DNA of 64,000 bases, from the NCBI GenBank assembly GCA_902363835.1, contig CABJBM010000024.1, forward strand, positions 34,849 to 98,848, given 5' to 3'. The notes under the pieces are model-generated. The model ran no database searches and was not told the origin of the DNA. It saw only the letters and a program-made list of their open reading frames with translations. Of the stretch, positions 27,422-36,606 are shown piece by piece (the first letter of the stretch is position 1; each line of letters begins with the position of its first letter). The stretch comes from Lachnospiraceae bacterium (GTDB taxonomy: Bacteria > Bacillota > Clostridia > Lachnospirales > Lachnospiraceae). The position numbers were made by a program, and so were the translations under genes.

Positions 27422-29185
27422 ATGCGTAGAATCATTGGTTTCTGGAAACGCCAGAACTTAAAGAAAAAATTTCTTCTGATTGCAATACCCAGTGCCGTTT
27501 TTTCCAGTGTAGTCATTATGGCAGCCGCACTGCTGATCTTTCAGGCATATGAAAAAAGCATGTACAATATGACGGTTCAGAATTTAAATCTGATCATACG
27601 CCATATCGAAACAGAACTGAATGAAGTGGATAAGGTCAGTATAAACATCATCACCGATCCTGCGGTTCAGCGGGCGCTGAAGCCAGATAAGCCCAACGTG
27701 CGGAAGAGGGAGGCCTCCTTAGACTACCTCCGCCTGGCTCAAAGCATGCACCAGGTGATGAGAGACCAGATTCAGAGAAACAGTACCATTATATCAGTTT
27801 CGATTTTTGTAGATGAGGAATGGTACTATGTGGGGAATACCAGACGTTCTCTGAATGCCTCCCTGCTTCCTGATATGAGGGAAGGAATTCCAAAGGACAG
27901 CAGTAAGATCTTCTGGTATGCAGACAGCTACCCCGCTGACCACTTGTACGGCGTGCGCAGCGTGAAAGATTTATACTATCATACCTTTGAAGATGAGGCA
28001 GTTCTGGTGGTGGAATACGATTTGAAAGGCAGTATCGCAAGCATTCTTAAGAATAGTGCCAATGTCCGGTATTCGCCCGGTCTGGTTGTCTTAAGCGGGG
28101 ACAATTATCTGTATTCGGATCTTGAAGCAATTCCGAAAGAACAGCTTTCCCTGGCAGATGGCTCAGACTATGATACGGTTTCTATAAACGGACATAAATA
28201 TTTTACAGCCTGCCTTGATACCTCGGACTATGGCTGGAGATATGCTTTTTTTATTCTGTACGACAACTTATTTGGTGCGATGCGCCTTCTGAAATTCTTT
28301 TTCCTCGTTATGGCCATGGTTATGATTCTGATTTCTGTTCTCTACTGTGAGAAGCTGATGGCCCTCATCGTGAATCGTTTTACCCATCTTACAAGACGTA
28401 TGAAAACCGTGGAGGAAGGAAATTTCCAGACAGAAGCCAAGAATACAATCTGCCAGGGGGATGAGCTGGAGGCAGTCTGCGAGCGCTTTGAACGGATGGT
28501 GGGGCACGTGGACCAGCTGATTCAGGATAATTACGTCAAACAGATGCTGATCCGTGAAAATCAGCTCAAGGTACTTCAAAATCAGATCAACCCGCATTTT
28601 TTGTTTAATACACTCCAGACCATAAGCTGGAAAGCCAGGGAGAGCCGGCAGGAGGCCATCTCCTATATTGCGGAAGCACTGGGGAAGCTGCTTCGCTATA
28701 CCTTGAGGGAGGAAAATGATCCGGCTATTCTGGAAGAAGAAGTGGACATCCTTATGAACTATGTAACCATTCAGAAAACACGTTATGCGGAGCGGCTGGT
28801 GATTGAGGTCAATATTCCGGAGTCCGCGAAAAAACAAAAGGTGCCCAAGCTGGTTTTACAAAGCCTCGTGGAAAATGCGATTAAACATGGTCTGGAGGTC
28901 ATGCTGGAACCATGTCATATCCATATATGCGTACTGGATGAAACTTCTGTTCTGCGGATTCTTGTCAGTGATAACGGACCCGGGATAGATCCCAATGTGC
29001 TGGAAGAAGAGCAGGGTGCCGGCGGTTGTGCCGATACCGGCAGGCTGGCAGGCTGCGGCATCGGCTTAAAGAATATCAGGCTGCGTTTGAAATTGCTTTT
29101 TGGGGAGGAGTCCGAGCTGTTGCTTTATAATACCGGAAATGGAACGTCTGTGGAAGTTTGTATTGTGAAAGAGAGGGGCTGTTGA
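27422..29185 (+). CDS. Sensor histidine kinase, YesM family
   Basis: A 587-residue membrane kinase. The first membrane helix is at residues 17-40, an extracytoplasmic sensor domain spans about 41-290, a second helix sits near 292-312, and a HAMP linker follows. The phosphoacceptor His lies in the His_kinase motif NPHFLFNTLQTISWKA. The ATPase domain has LVENAIKHG (N box) and DNGPGID with GIGLKNIRLRL (G boxes). It pairs with the AraC-type response regulator four bases downstream and, with the ABC importer after it, forms a typical carbohydrate-sensing locus of clostridia. A GAGGGAA site precedes the ATG. Confidence 0.93.
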   Translation: MRRIIGFWKRQNLKKKFLLIAIPSAVFSSVVIMAAALLIFQAYEKSMYNMTVQNLNLIIRHIETELNEVDKVSINIITDPAVQRALKPDKPNVRKREASLDYLRLAQSMHQVMRDQIQRNSTIISVSIFVDEEWYYVGNTRRSLNASLLPDMREGIPKDSSKIFWYADSYPADHLYGVRSVKDLYYHTFEDEAVLVVEYDLKGSIASILKNSANVRYSPGLVVLSGDNYLYSDLEAIPKEQLSLADGSDYDTVSINGHKYFTACLDTSDYGWRYAFFILYDNLFGAMRLLKFFFLVMAMVMILISVLYCEKLMALIVNRFTHLTRRMKTVEEGNFQTEAKNTICQGDELEAVCERFERMVGHVDQLIQDNYVKQMLIRENQLKVLQNQINPHFLFNTLQTISWKARESRQEAISYIAEALGKLLRYTLREENDPAILEEEVDILMNYVTIQKTRYAERLVIEVNIPESAKKQKVPKLVLQSLVENAIKHGLEVMLEPCHIHICVLDETSVLRILVSDNGPGIDPNVLEEEQGAGGCADTGRLAGCGIGLKNIRLRLKLLFGEESELLLYNTGNGTSVEVCIVKERGC

Positions 29186-29189
29186 CCTG

Positions 29190-29957
29190 ATGAAACAAAT
29201 CCTTCTGGTTGATGATGAGAGAGTGGTGCTGGAAAGCATCAGTAAAACCGTGAACTGGCACGCCTGCGGTGTAACGCTTGCGGGTGTCTGTAAGAATGCG
29301 TTTGAAGCGCTGGGAGCTATAAAAGATAAGCAGCCCGATATTGTAATTACCGATATTAAAATGCCTGTCATGGACGGGCTGGAACTCATTCGTAAGGTGC
29401 GGGAATTCGACTCTCATGTAGAATTTATTATCCTGTCAGGGTACGGTGAATTTGAACTGGCGAAGAAAGCCATGAAAGAGGGAGTGCGTCACTTCCTCTT
29501 AAAACCATGCAGCGAGGAAGAGATCCGGGAAGCGGTAGCAGGAGCTTTAAGAGAACTTTCCGTGCGAAACAGCCGGGCCGAAAGCACTAAAACGGAACGG
29601 GATGAGCTTTTGGAAGATCAATTCCGTGATTTCACAGATATAATACTGGACTATGTGCAGGCACATTTTGCAGATGAAGAATTAAATTTGAAATGGATCG
29701 CAAAGGCACTTGTTTTTTTAAATGAAGACTATGTCAGCAAATGTTTCCGCCGCCGTACCGGTTCAAAATTCACCAGTTATTTAAATCAGACGCGTGTGGC
29801 GGAGGCCAGGCGTCTTCTGGATAATTCCTCTGTCAGCTGTGAAGAAGTCGCCAGTATTGTTGGATATGGAAATAATCCAAAATACTTTGCAAAGGTATTT
29901 AAAAAATATACAGGATATACTCCGAGGGAATATAAAAAAACTGAAAGTGATAAATAA
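29190..29957 (+). CDS. Response regulator, YesN/AraC family
   Basis: A 255-residue regulator. The receiver domain holds the acidic pair in LVDDERVV, phosphoacceptor Asp55 in DIVITDIKMP and Lys in FLLKPCS; the C-terminal AraC domain (about 155-250) has two helix-turn-helix motifs, the second ending in GYGNNPKYFAKVFKKYTGYTPREYKK. It should activate the adjacent importer operon on signal from the YesM kinase. Its stop codon overlaps an unlikely extension of the binding-protein frame, whose true start is 100 bases later. Confidence 0.93.
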   Translation: MKQILLVDDERVVLESISKTVNWHACGVTLAGVCKNAFEALGAIKDKQPDIVITDIKMPVMDGLELIRKVREFDSHVEFIILSGYGEFELAKKAMKEGVRHFLLKPCSEEEIREAVAGALRELSVRNSRAESTKTERDELLEDQFRDFTDIILDYVQAHFADEELNLKWIAKALVFLNEDYVSKCFRRRTGSKFTSYLNQTRVAEARRLLDNSSVSCEEVASIVGYGNNPKYFAKVFKKYTGYTPREYKKTESDK

Positions 29958-30055
29958 TGACGGTTTTTTGCTCCTTTAACACGGTTTTGTTGGTTCCTTT
30001 AACAGTGGGGGATGGTTATAATGAGGCAATCAACAAAAAAGGAGGTATTTACTGT

Positions 30056-31771
30056 ATGAAAAGGAACAAAAGAAATCGGCTTTTTGCAATTGCGGCTATA
30101 GCTGTGGTTACGGGTGCGGCAATATGCGGCTGCGGTATCGGATCAGAAAAGACATCAATAAATCCATCGGAAAATGGAGGGACAAAGGATTCTGGTTCTG
30201 ATCAATCCGGTCAGACAAATGGGGACGCATCAGGAAAGGATGGAATAACTACATTCACCTTTTCCAAAAGCTCATTTCCCAGTGTTACGCTGCCAGATGG
30301 CCAGACCCCGGATAACAATGTGGTTCTTGACTATATCCGTGATAATTATCAGGTGGATATGGTGCTGGATTGGCAGGCAGAAGGATCGGAATATAATAAT
30401 AAGCTGTCATTAAACATTGCATCGGGAAGCCTTCCGGATATTTTCTACTGCAATGATTACCGCACCTTTCTGCAACTGGCACAGAACGGACTGCTTGCGG
30501 ATTTAACGGACATCTATGATGACAATATCTCAGAAACCATAAAAGGAATTGATAAGTCCTACAACGGACGTAACTTTGAACCAGTTACAGTCGACGGGCG
30601 TATCATGGCGATCCCTGCGGGAAATTTAGATGGGCAGCAGGATGTACTCTGGCTCAGAAAGGACTGGCTGGACAACCTGGGTCTGAAAGTTCCAAAGACA
30701 ATCGAAGATCTGGAAAAGATTCTGGATGCTTTTGTGAATGATGATCCTGACGGGAACGGCAAAAAGGATACGGTGGGTCTTATTGTGGATGCAACAAGAC
30801 CGGTGGCCGGCTATAATCATCCCTTTGGATTAGAACCTGTTTTTTATGCCATGAACGCATATCCAAACTATTGGATGGAGAACGAACAGGGGGAGGTTTA
30901 CTATGGTTCAACCGGTGGGGAGGTAAAAGAAACTCTTGCCCTTTTAAGGGACTGGTATAAAAAAGGCTTGATTGACAAACAGTTTGCAACCAGGATCGGA
31001 AGTGGAGAAACGGAAGCGATGTTCACTTCCGGACAAGCCGGCGCCTATTTTGGAGCCGTGCATTCCAACTATATTGATGCATTTACCAACAATCCGGATA
31101 TCGAACTGGTGGCCGTTAACGCGCCTTTAGACGGCAGCGGAAAGTATAATTATGTGTTGCCGTCCCCCATGGCAGCTATGCTTTGTATCAGCGCCAAGTG
31201 TTCCGATCCTGCCAAGGCGGTTGAAATAATCGGCATTGGAAACGACCTCTACAGAGGCTTTGACGAAAAAGCCAATGAAATTTTTAATGCGGCAGGTATT
31301 GCAGCTTCCAGTAACGGACGGCGCGCTGTATTCCCCCAGGGATCTGTGACGTATGATTATTTTGATATTATTAAAAAGCTTGGAAAAGCGGTTCAGGAGC
31401 AGATTGATACCGGAAGTTATACCGAATATGAGGGCATGACTCAATATGATAAAGATCAGGTGATTTTAGCCTCTCAGTTTGCCGATGGTTCCGGCAAGAA
31501 TGAGGTCTCTTTTAAAGCCTATTATTACCGTTATATAGGAAGCAGCCTGCTGGACGATCCTGCCTTGAATCCTTTAGAGGCCGCTTACTATTATACCACA
31601 GATTCCAGCGCTTCTTTGCAGACAGAGTTGGATACCCTTGAACAGGAGATGTATTTAAGCATTATTATCGGAGAAAAAGATATGGATTATTTTGATGAAT
31701 TTGTGTCAAAATGGAATAGCATTGGTGGTTCGACCCTTTTAAAAGAGGTGAATCAGGTTCTGGGAAAATAG
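30056..31771 (+). CDS. Solute-binding lipoprotein of a carbohydrate ABC importer
   Basis: A 571-residue extracellular binding protein of family 1 (LplA-like). The signal peptide has a basic N-terminus (MKRNKRNR), a hydrophobic core and an ICGC lipobox, so it would be lipid-anchored. A Ser/Gly/Asn-rich linker follows, then the binding domain (VLDYIRDNYQVDMVLDWQ, LPDIFYCNDYRTFLQLAQNGLLADLTDIYDD). The size is that of binders for oligosaccharides. ATG 30056 has AAAGGAGG ahead; the frame runs back to 29957 with no site. It feeds the two permeases downstream. No ATPase gene is in the operon, so a shared MsmK-type ATPase elsewhere is likely. Confidence 0.9.
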   Translation: MKRNKRNRLFAIAAIAVVTGAAICGCGIGSEKTSINPSENGGTKDSGSDQSGQTNGDASGKDGITTFTFSKSSFPSVTLPDGQTPDNNVVLDYIRDNYQVDMVLDWQAEGSEYNNKLSLNIASGSLPDIFYCNDYRTFLQLAQNGLLADLTDIYDDNISETIKGIDKSYNGRNFEPVTVDGRIMAIPAGNLDGQQDVLWLRKDWLDNLGLKVPKTIEDLEKILDAFVNDDPDGNGKKDTVGLIVDATRPVAGYNHPFGLEPVFYAMNAYPNYWMENEQGEVYYGSTGGEVKETLALLRDWYKKGLIDKQFATRIGSGETEAMFTSGQAGAYFGAVHSNYIDAFTNNPDIELVAVNAPLDGSGKYNYVLPSPMAAMLCISAKCSDPAKAVEIIGIGNDLYRGFDEKANEIFNAAGIAASSNGRRAVFPQGSVTYDYFDIIKKLGKAVQEQIDTGSYTEYEGMTQYDKDQVILASQFADGSGKNEVSFKAYYYRYIGSSLLDDPALNPLEAAYYYTTDSSASLQTELDTLEQEMYLSIIIGEKDMDYFDEFVSKWNSIGGSTLLKEVNQVLGK

Positions 31772-31816
31772 CAGCAGCAGCTATTGCTGTCACTTAAATA
31801 AACGGAGGACTGCCTC

Positions 31817-32803
31817 ATGGGGGTGATAGGACCTTCTCGCTTGCGGCAGTCTTCCGGAACGGAGAAAATTGTGGAATCAAATAAATTAAAGGTTAAGAAT
31901 ACGAAACCTACCAAAATCACCAGATACCGCCAGGTTCCCTACCACTTAATGATGCTTCCTGGAATGATCTTCCTGATTATCTTTCATATTGTTCCAATGG
32001 GTGGATTGATTATGGCATTTCAGAATTACATTCCCATTAAGGGGCTTATTCATTCTGATTTTGTAGGGCTTAAAAACTTCCAGAGACTCTTTCGGCTGCC
32101 TACCTTCTGGTCTGTTCTCAGAAATACTATTATTATCTCCCTTGGAAAGCTGATTTTAGTGACCATAGTGGCTATCATCTTTGCCATTTTCTTAAATGAA
32201 TGCCGCAATGTGAAATTTAAAAGGCTGGTGCAGACCACCGTATACCTGCCTCATTTTTTATCTTGGGTAATCCTTGCGGTTATGTTCAGTAATGTTTTTT
32301 CCTACTCAGGCATCATCAATCAGTTAGGGGGACTCTTTGGGAAAGAACCGGTCATGTTTATGATAAGCAATAACTGGTTCCGGCGGATTTTGATCGGCGG
32401 AGAGGTGTGGAAGGAGTTTGGTTATAGCGCAATCGTCTATGTGGCGGCTATGACCGGCATCGACCCTACCTTGTATGAAGCGGCCGGCATCGACGGAGCC
32501 AACCGTCTGAAAAAGATTCTTTACATCACTTTGCCCAGTATCGTGCCAACCATTGTGCTGATGACTACCTTAAATATGGGGAAGATATTGAGCGGTGGTT
32601 TTGATCAGGTATTTAACTTATATTCCCCCCTTGTTTACCGGACGGGTGACATCATCGACACCTATGTTTACCGCATGGGTCTGGTTGATTTGCAGTACAG
32701 CAATGGAACTGCAGTGGGTTTATTCAAATCACTTATCAGTTTTATCCTGTTGATCGCTGCCTATAAAATTGCCGATAAGACGGTAGGCTACCGTGTATTC
32801 TAG
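31817..32803 (+). CDS. Carbohydrate ABC transporter permease, LplB family
   Basis: A 328-residue inner-membrane subunit with about six helices and the EAA loop EAAGIDGANRLKKILYITLPSI, which docks to the ATPase. The N-terminal YRQVPYHLMMLPGMIFLIIFHIVPMGGLIMAFQNY is typical of the LplB/YtcP group for complex saccharides. I keep ATG 31817 (AGGAG nine bases ahead); a GTG at 31871 is an alternative that would drop 18 residues. The partner permease starts 15 bases after its stop. Confidence 0.92.
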   Translation: MGVIGPSRLRQSSGTEKIVESNKLKVKNTKPTKITRYRQVPYHLMMLPGMIFLIIFHIVPMGGLIMAFQNYIPIKGLIHSDFVGLKNFQRLFRLPTFWSVLRNTIIISLGKLILVTIVAIIFAIFLNECRNVKFKRLVQTTVYLPHFLSWVILAVMFSNVFSYSGIINQLGGLFGKEPVMFMISNNWFRRILIGGEVWKEFGYSAIVYVAAMTGIDPTLYEAAGIDGANRLKKILYITLPSIVPTIVLMTTLNMGKILSGGFDQVFNLYSPLVYRTGDIIDTYVYRMGLVDLQYSNGTAVGLFKSLISFILLIAAYKIADKTVGYRVF

Positions 32804-32817
32804 AAAGGGGCGGACTG

Positions 32818-33702
32818 ATGAAAAGGAAAAAAATCAAAATTTCAGATGTTTTAATCTATGCTTTTTTACTGTTTTGCGGGCTGATTTGTCTGATCCCGAT
32901 TATAAATACGGTTGCAATCTCTTTCAGTGACAGGACAAGCGCCGCCATAGGGGCGGTAAAATTATGGCCGGTTAATTTCACACTGATGTCCTACAAAAAT
33001 ATGATGCAGGAAACCCAGTTCTGGACCTCCTTCCTTGTTTCTGTAAAGAGGGTCATTGTCGGAGTTTTCTTGAATATGGTACTATCCGTCCTGATGGCGT
33101 ATCCGCTGTCGAAATCTCCCATCAGGTTCCGCAGCAAGAAGATCTATATGTGGATTGTAGTATTTACCATGTTGTTTAACGGCGGGCTGGTTCCTACTTT
33201 TATGGTCATTAATCACTTAAAGCTGATGGATACTTTCTGGGTCCTGGTGCTGCCGGGCGCGGTTCCGGTCTTTAATATCATCATTTTGATGAACTTTTTT
33301 AAGGCCCTTCCGGAATCCCTGGAGGAATCCGCTTATGTGGATGGAGCAGGTCCCTGGACGGTTCTGCTAAAGATCTATCTGCCGCTGTCCAAGGCTTCGC
33401 TGGCGACCATCAGCCTCTTTGCCATAGTTAACCACTGGAATTCTTACTTTGACGGGAAGATTTATATAAATTCCTTAAGCAGGCTTCCGCTGCAGACATA
33501 TATTCAATCTCTTGCAGCCTCCATCAACACGGATATGATGGCAAGTATGACTGCCGAGGAGATCCAGGAGCAGCTTGCTGTTTCCAGCCTTACATTCAAT
33601 TCTGCAAAGGTTATTGTATCCATGATACCGATACTTTTAATCTATCCGTTCCTTCAGCGGTATTTTGTGAGCGGTATGGTAGTTGGGGCAGTAAAAGAAT
33701 AA
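32818..33702 (+). CDS. Carbohydrate ABC transporter permease, LplC/YtcP family
   Basis: A 294-residue permease with six predicted helices and the EAA loop EESAYVDGAGPWTVLLKIYLPLSKA. It pairs with the preceding permease to form the channel of a saccharide importer. AAAGGGGCGG precedes the ATG. The C-terminus FLQRYFVSGMVVGAVKE is the family ending. Confidence 0.93.
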   Translation: MKRKKIKISDVLIYAFLLFCGLICLIPIINTVAISFSDRTSAAIGAVKLWPVNFTLMSYKNMMQETQFWTSFLVSVKRVIVGVFLNMVLSVLMAYPLSKSPIRFRSKKIYMWIVVFTMLFNGGLVPTFMVINHLKLMDTFWVLVLPGAVPVFNIIILMNFFKALPESLEESAYVDGAGPWTVLLKIYLPLSKASLATISLFAIVNHWNSYFDGKIYINSLSRLPLQTYIQSLAASINTDMMASMTAEEIQEQLAVSSLTFNSAKVIVSMIPILLIYPFLQRYFVSGMVVGAVKE

Positions 33703-33715
33703 GGAGAACAGCGCT

Positions 33716-34507
33716 GTGAAAAATATTAAATTACACATTTTAGGAAGCTGCTCGGGGACAGAACCGTTCCCGGGCAGGCACCATACAAGCGTGGCTTTAG
33801 AGCTTTCAAACGGCCTTTATTTTTTTGATGCGGGAGAGTGCAGCTCTTATACCGCACATCTGCTGGGTCTGGATTTATTAAAAACAAGGGGGATTTTTAT
33901 TTCCCACTGTCACATGGACCATGTAGGCGGACTGGGTAATCTCTTGTGGACCATAAGAAAATTATCAGTGATAGAACGGCGGGTTCCATTGGCGGATACG
34001 ATTCATACTTATATCCCTTATCTGGAATCATATGAGGGGATTTTACAGAGTCTGCAGTATACAGAAGATGATTTCCGGTGCGATTACAGCCATGAGGGGC
34101 ATAAGATTCAGGATGGGCTTTTATACAGCAGTTCCTGCAATGATTTTTCCGTAGAAGCCATCCACAATCACCATCTGGCGCATAAGGAGGACCAGCCCTA
34201 CCGCTCCTTCTCCTTTCGAATCAGGACTCAGGGCAGGACAATCTTCTATTCGGGGGATACAGCCCTGAGGGATTTGGCTTACACGGTGCCGGAAAACTGC
34301 GATTTACTGATGATGGAAACCGGACACCATCAAGTGCCGGAGGTGTGCCGCTATTTGCGGACACTGGATCAGAAGATCGGCCGCCTGGTCTTTTTGCACC
34401 ATGGCGTGAAGGTGCTGGCAGACCCGGCGGGCGCAGCTTTTGAGGCCGCGCAGTTATGGGGGAGAAATTCAGTTATTGCTGAGGATGGGATGACAATTAC
34501 CCTTTAG
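33716..34507 (+). CDS. Metallo-beta-lactamase-fold hydrolase in the importer operon
   Basis: A 263-residue protein with the binuclear zinc motif SHCHMDHVGG (HxHxDH), a second ligand region FYSGDTAL (Asp) and a final His in FLHHGVKV. The N-terminal LGSCSGTEPFPGRHHTS is like RNase Z/ElaC or phosphodiesterase members of the fold. It begins at GTG 33716 with AAGGAG nine bases upstream and lies 13 bases after the permease stop, so it is in the same operon. A role in processing an imported molecule or its signal is plausible but unproven. Confidence 0.8.
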   Translation: MKNIKLHILGSCSGTEPFPGRHHTSVALELSNGLYFFDAGECSSYTAHLLGLDLLKTRGIFISHCHMDHVGGLGNLLWTIRKLSVIERRVPLADTIHTYIPYLESYEGILQSLQYTEDDFRCDYSHEGHKIQDGLLYSSSCNDFSVEAIHNHHLAHKEDQPYRSFSFRIRTQGRTIFYSGDTALRDLAYTVPENCDLLMMETGHHQVPEVCRYLRTLDQKIGRLVFLHHGVKVLADPAGAAFEAAQLWGRNSVIAEDGMTITL

Positions 34508-34650
34508 ACGGAAAAATGCCTTCGAAAGTGCTTATTGCCTGACAATAGTAGAAAGTCAGATTTGTAAGCTATTATTTCGAAAAGGTTACAGAACATAATT
34601 TATGCTTAAACAGAGAACATAGGGAGGCAATATAATTTTAAATGTTTTTC

Positions 34651-34679
34651 TTGAATATAGCAAAGATTTGATGTATTAT
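34651..34679 (+). promoter_or_regulatory. Candidate promoter of the D,D-carboxypeptidase gene
   Basis: TTGAAT at 34651-34656, a 17-base spacer, and TATTAT at 34674-34679. The start near 34687 gives a 155-base leader that contains the hairpin at 34776-34819. Upstream of it (34508-34650) I see no gene or clear structure. Confidence 0.6.
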
Positions 34680-34775
34680 AATATAAATGCCCTTTTTTCA
34701 GATCGGTCTAAGGTCAGAAAAATACTTAAAGTTAAGGAATCTCGGGGCAGGTTATGGATTATGCGAAGTAAAATA

Positions 34776-34819
34776 ATGCCTTAAAACCGTATAATAATCT
34801 CAATGCGGCTTTAAGGCAT
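34776..34819 (+). terminator. Leader hairpin before the D,D-carboxypeptidase gene
   Basis: ATGCCTTAAAACCG (34776-34789) pairs with CGGCTTTAAGGCAT (34806-34819) with one mismatch. It is followed by only a weak T-rich stretch (ATTTCATG), so it could be a weak terminator, an attenuator or a stabiliser. The AGGAGG site starts about 12 bases downstream. Confidence 0.5.
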
Positions 34820-34842
34820 ATTTCATGTCAGGAGGATGATAC

Positions 34843-36288
34843 GTGAATCGGAGGATTAAAGTACTGATTAGCTGCATATTGGTCAGCCAGCTGTTTCTTA
34901 TGACCGTATATGCAAAGCCGGACTGGCCGTCTGATACGGGCATCCAGGCGGAAGCTGGAATAGTCATAGACGGGGATTCAGGGGCCGTTATATTTGGACA
35001 GAACATCCATGCCCCCTTTCCGCCGGCCAGCATTACAAAGGTTTTGACTGCCCTTATTGTTTTGGAGAATGCAAACCTTGAGGATATGGTGACTTTTTCA
35101 AAGGATTCCATTTACAATGTGGAAGAAGGCAGCGGAAATAAATTAAATGTGGATACAGGAGACAAGCTCTCTGTGGAAGACTGCCTCTATTCTTTGATCC
35201 TTCATTCCTGCAACCAGGCGGCTAATGCCCTTGCAGAACATGTGGCAGGAAGCAGGGAAGGATTTGTCGCCATGATGAATGAAAAGATTAATGAACTTGG
35301 CTGCGTGGAAAGCCATTTTGATAATCCTTCAGGCCTTAACGGGGATACCCAGTATGTCAGCGCCTATGACATGGCTCTCATAGCAAAAGCGGCTTACAGC
35401 AATAAAAAGCTTGTGGAGATCAGTTCTGCCATCAGCCATAATATCCCGCCCACCTCCAGGAACCCGGAGGGGCTGACCATTTATAATGAGCACCGTCTGG
35501 TAAAGACAAAGGACCCAAACAGCGAGTTTTACTGCCCGTCGGCAGTGGCCGGTAAGACCGGATATCTCATTAAGGCGGGAAATACCCTTGTTACTTATGG
35601 GGAGCAGGATGGGAAAAGGCTTATTTCCGTTATTTTGAAAGGAAGCCCCAAGCAGTATTTTATTGATGGAAAGGATCTTCTGGAATTTGGCTTCAGCCGT
35701 TTTGAGAATTTCCCTGTGACAGGGAATGAAACCGGTTATACATCAGGGGAAGATTCTGTGGAAATCAAAGGGACATCTTATAAGCCCTCTGATTTGGAAT
35801 TGGAACCAAACCAGGTTATAACCCTGCCAAAAGGAGCTGAGTTTTCCCAGGCGGATAAAACCCTGGTAACGGATCTTCCGGAAGGAAGCCCGGAGAGGGC
35901 GGTTGCCCTGATCCAATATACCTACAATGATAGAAAGGTAGGCCAGGCCTACTTAATGGAAAAGAAGGGCCTGGAGCCTACCAGCCAGGAGCCGGGAGAG
36001 GAAACCACAGAGGGAAAATCTGAGGAACCGGAAACCAGTTCAGGCATTGGCAAGGCGTCATCCAGGAAAAAGCTGGGCGGAGTGCTGATCGTGGGAATTG
36101 GGGCAATCCTTGGGCTGGCAGGCGGAGGAACCGGATTTTTTATTTATTTAAAAAAGAAAGAGGCCAGGGAAATCGCCCTTCGGAGGGAAGAGAGAAGGCG
36201 GCGTTTAAAAGCAGAAGGAGAGGAAGAAGCCTTTGAGCAGATTTTAAGACAGCGCCGGAAAATAAAAGGAAAAAATAAGGATAAATAA
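34843..36288 (+). CDS. Serine-type D-Ala-D-Ala carboxypeptidase (DacF/DacA type)
   Basis: A 481-residue low-molecular-weight penicillin-binding protein that trims the last D-Ala from peptidoglycan stem peptides. Signal peptide at residues 1-25; catalytic SxxK is Ser63-Ile-Thr-Lys66; the SxN motif is in LHSCNQAAN and the third motif in AGKTGYL. A C-terminal PBP5-like beta domain, a low-complexity linker (SQEPGEETTEGKSEEPE), a membrane helix (about 410-435) and a strongly basic cytoplasmic tail (REERRRRLK) follow. The transmembrane anchor with a long basic tail replaces the usual amphipathic helix. Start GTG 34843 follows AGGAGG. Confidence 0.93.
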   Translation: MNRRIKVLISCILVSQLFLMTVYAKPDWPSDTGIQAEAGIVIDGDSGAVIFGQNIHAPFPPASITKVLTALIVLENANLEDMVTFSKDSIYNVEEGSGNKLNVDTGDKLSVEDCLYSLILHSCNQAANALAEHVAGSREGFVAMMNEKINELGCVESHFDNPSGLNGDTQYVSAYDMALIAKAAYSNKKLVEISSAISHNIPPTSRNPEGLTIYNEHRLVKTKDPNSEFYCPSAVAGKTGYLIKAGNTLVTYGEQDGKRLISVILKGSPKQYFIDGKDLLEFGFSRFENFPVTGNETGYTSGEDSVEIKGTSYKPSDLELEPNQVITLPKGAEFSQADKTLVTDLPEGSPERAVALIQYTYNDRKVGQAYLMEKKGLEPTSQEPGEETTEGKSEEPETSSGIGKASSRKKLGGVLIVGIGAILGLAGGGTGFFIYLKKKEAREIALRREERRRRLKAEGEEEAFEQILRQRRKIKGKNKDK

Positions 36289-36292
36289 AATG

Positions 36293-36324
36293 AAAAGGAC
36301 CAGCTGGGGTGGCTGGTCCTTTTT
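36293..36324 (+). terminator. Terminator of the carboxypeptidase gene
   Basis: AAAAGGACCAGC (36293-36304) pairs with GCTGGTCCTTTT (36312-36323) around a seven-base loop, forming a compact hairpin whose 3' arm ends in the T-run. Confidence 0.9.
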
Positions 36325-36377
36325 CGGAGAAGGTATTTCGTTTCTTATGGGGTGTAGCAAAAACTATATAATGTATT

Positions 36378-36385
36378 GGGGGGGG
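36378..36385 (+). repeat. Run of eight G in an AT-rich intergenic stretch
   Basis: Eight consecutive G flanked by AATGTA and TACATT, which can pair. The stretch 36325-36567 has no gene I can support; a short hairpin TCTCCC/GGGAGA with a T-run (36538-36569) at its end may be a further weak terminator just before the ara promoter. Confidence 0.6.
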
Positions 36386-36567
36386 TTACATTTATTAATA
36401 TACCTCATTTCTTTGAAAAAGTGTCAACAAACATTCATTAATTTTAAAATTAAAATTGTGCATATTCTCTTTCTTTCTTCGGTCAATTGTGGAAAAAATA
36501 TAGAAAATCAGAAAGAATACGGGTCTTCCTTGTATGTTCTCCCTTGGGTTTTTTGGGGGAGACTTTT

Positions 36568-36596
36568 TTGTAAGATCCGTTTTATTGTGGTAAAAT
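36568..36596 (+). promoter_or_regulatory. Promoter of the arabinose operon
   Basis: -35 TTGTAA (36568-36573), a 17-base spacer and -10 TAAAAT (36591-36596). The start is near 36603, leaving about 175 untranslated bases before the small upstream ORF at 36778. Confidence 0.75.
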
Positions 36597-36606
36597 ATAA
36601 AAAACA

